DNA from: Thermomonas sp.
GTDB lineage: Bacteria > Pseudomonadota > Gammaproteobacteria > Xanthomonadales > Xanthomonadaceae
Direction of reading: 5' to 3'
DNA: 8,023 nt
Assembly: GCA_024711415.1 (NCBI GenBank)
Contig: JANJSW010000272.1
Span: 1 to 8,023 of the forward strand
The notes beneath the pieces are model-generated. The model searched no databases, had not been told where the DNA came from, and saw only the letters and a program-made list of their open reading frames with translations. Shown here piece after piece: positions 7,299 through 8,023 of the stretch. Position 1 is the stretch's first letter, and every line of letters starts with the position of its first letter. The translations under genes were made by a program, and so were the position numbers.

Positions 7299-8023
7299 GC
7301 CGGCGCGCCGCTGCTCCCACGCCCAGGCATGCGCCACGATCACATCCAGCGCCGCATGGCGCGGCTGCCAGCCCAGCGCTGCTCGCGCAGCGCGCGCATC
7401 CGCCACCAGCGCAGGCGGGTCGCCTGCGCGGCGCGTGCCCATGACCACCGGGATCGGATGGCCGGTGACGCGGCGTACCGCTTCGATCACCTCGCGCACC
7501 GAATAGCCATTGCCGTTGCCGAGGTTGTAGCGCGCGCTGGCACCGCCGGCGAGCAGTTGCCGCAGCGCCAGCAGGTGGGCATCGGCCAGGTCCTCGACGT
7601 GGATGTAGTCGCGGATGCAGGTGCCGTCGGCGGTGGCGTAGTCCTCGCCATACACGGTGATGTGCGGGCGGCGCCCGGAGGCCACCTGCAGCAGCAGCGG
7701 GATCAGGTGCGTCTCGGGTTCGTGGCATTCACCCAGCTCGCCTTCGGCATCGGCGCCGGCGGCGTTGAAGTAGCGCAGGCAGACCGACTTCAGCCCGTAG
7801 GCGCGATCAAAGTCCTCCAGCATCTGCTCGACGAACCACTTGCTGCGGCCGTAGGGGTTGATCGGCGCCTTCGGGTGCGCCTCGTCGATCGGCACGTACT
7901 GCGGGTCGCCGAAGATCGCCGCGGTGGAGGAGAAGATGAACTTGTCGATGCCGTGCGCGCGCATGCCATCCAGCAGCACCTGGGTGGCGGTCACGTTGTT
8001 GCGGTAGTACCTGGCCGGATCGG
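7293..8023 (-). CDS. galE: UDP-glucose 4-epimerase, C-terminal part (N-terminus outside window)
   Basis: The reading frame runs off the right edge. It has 242 complete codons from position 8021 to the TAA at 7293-7295, so about 90-95 N-terminal residues with the NAD-binding glycine motif are missing. GalE interconverts UDP-glucose and UDP-galactose in the cytoplasm with bound NAD. The extended SDR catalytic set is visible: FIFSSTAAIFGD, with the conserved serine region, and PYGRSKW, with Tyr at 7851-7853 and Lys at 7839-7841. CLRYFNAAGAD, DGTCIRDYIHVEDLADAH and RRAGDPPALVADA are typical of GalE. In the last of these, leucine (7407-7409) stands where E. coli has the bulky Tyr299, which may widen specificity to N-acetylated sugars. 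The GTG at 7992-7994 is an internal valine, not a start. The gene converges on the GT4 gene with only 33 bp between stops and probably belongs to a separate transcript. Confidence 0.94.
   Translation of the reverse strand, partial: DPARYYRNNVTATQVLLDGMRAHGIDKFIFSSTAAIFGDPQYVPIDEAHPKAPINPYGRSKWFVEQMLEDFDRAYGLKSVCLRYFNAAGADAEGELGECHEPETHLIPLLLQVASGRRPHITVYGEDYATADGTCIRDYIHVEDLADAHLLALRQLLAGGASARYNLGNGNGYSVREVIEAVRRVTGHPIPVVMGTRRAGDPPALVADARAARAALGWQPRHAALDVIVAHAWAWEQRRAGG

Noticed and set aside
7992..7994. GTG as a start codon for a short epimerase
   Set aside because: The frame continues upstream to the window edge with conserved GalE sequence (DPARYYRNN), so this codon is internal.

Overview
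The window is GC-rich, compact, gene-dense bacterial DNA. It holds seven protein genes, two of them cut by the window edges, and has almost no spare intergenic sequence. The divergent arrangement of a LysM protein (TsaP-like) and def-fmt-rsmB is a conserved gammaproteobacterial layout, and the protein sequences look most like Xanthomonadaceae/Lysobacteraceae (Xanthomonas, Lysobacter, Luteimonas and relatives). That placement rests on memory of families and gene order, not on a database search.

Layout. Positions 1-606 (minus strand) hold the first 202 codons of a secreted LysM protein resembling TsaP, the peptidoglycan-binding partner of the type IV pilus secretin. A 155-bp divergent promoter region (607-761) follows. 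From 762 to 7259 six plus-strand genes run almost without gaps. First come three translation and ribosome genes: peptide deformylase (def), Met-tRNA formyltransferase (fmt) and 16S rRNA m5C967 methyltransferase (rsmB). Then come three glycosyltransferases: a polytopic ArnT-like (GT83/PMT_2) enzyme, a soluble GT2 enzyme and a GT4 enzyme. Spacings are 4 bp, a 4-bp overlap, 23 bp, a 14-bp overlap and 3 bp. Convergent to them, 7293-8023 (minus strand) holds the C-terminal 242 codons of a UDP-glucose 4-epimerase (galE).

How the genes work together. Fmt formylates initiator Met-tRNA and Def removes the formyl group from new proteins; RsmB methylates the small-subunit rRNA. The glycosyltransferases probably build or decorate a surface glycan such as LPS: GT2 and GT4 enzymes would act on the cytoplasmic face, and the ArnT-like enzyme would transfer a lipid-linked sugar on the periplasmic face. 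GalE could supply UDP-galactose or a related sugar. The glycan and its sugars cannot be read from the sequence. A TATCAT box exactly 6 nt before the ATG of the ArnT-like gene suggests that the glycosyltransferase half has its own leaderless promoter.

I found no tRNA, rRNA, CRISPR array, insertion sequence or phage gene. Nothing here is clearly an undescribed system. The points most worth a second look are the join of a housekeeping cluster to a glycan cassette, the possible leaderless promoter, the leucine at GalE's specificity position, and a palindrome that supplies the galE stop codon.
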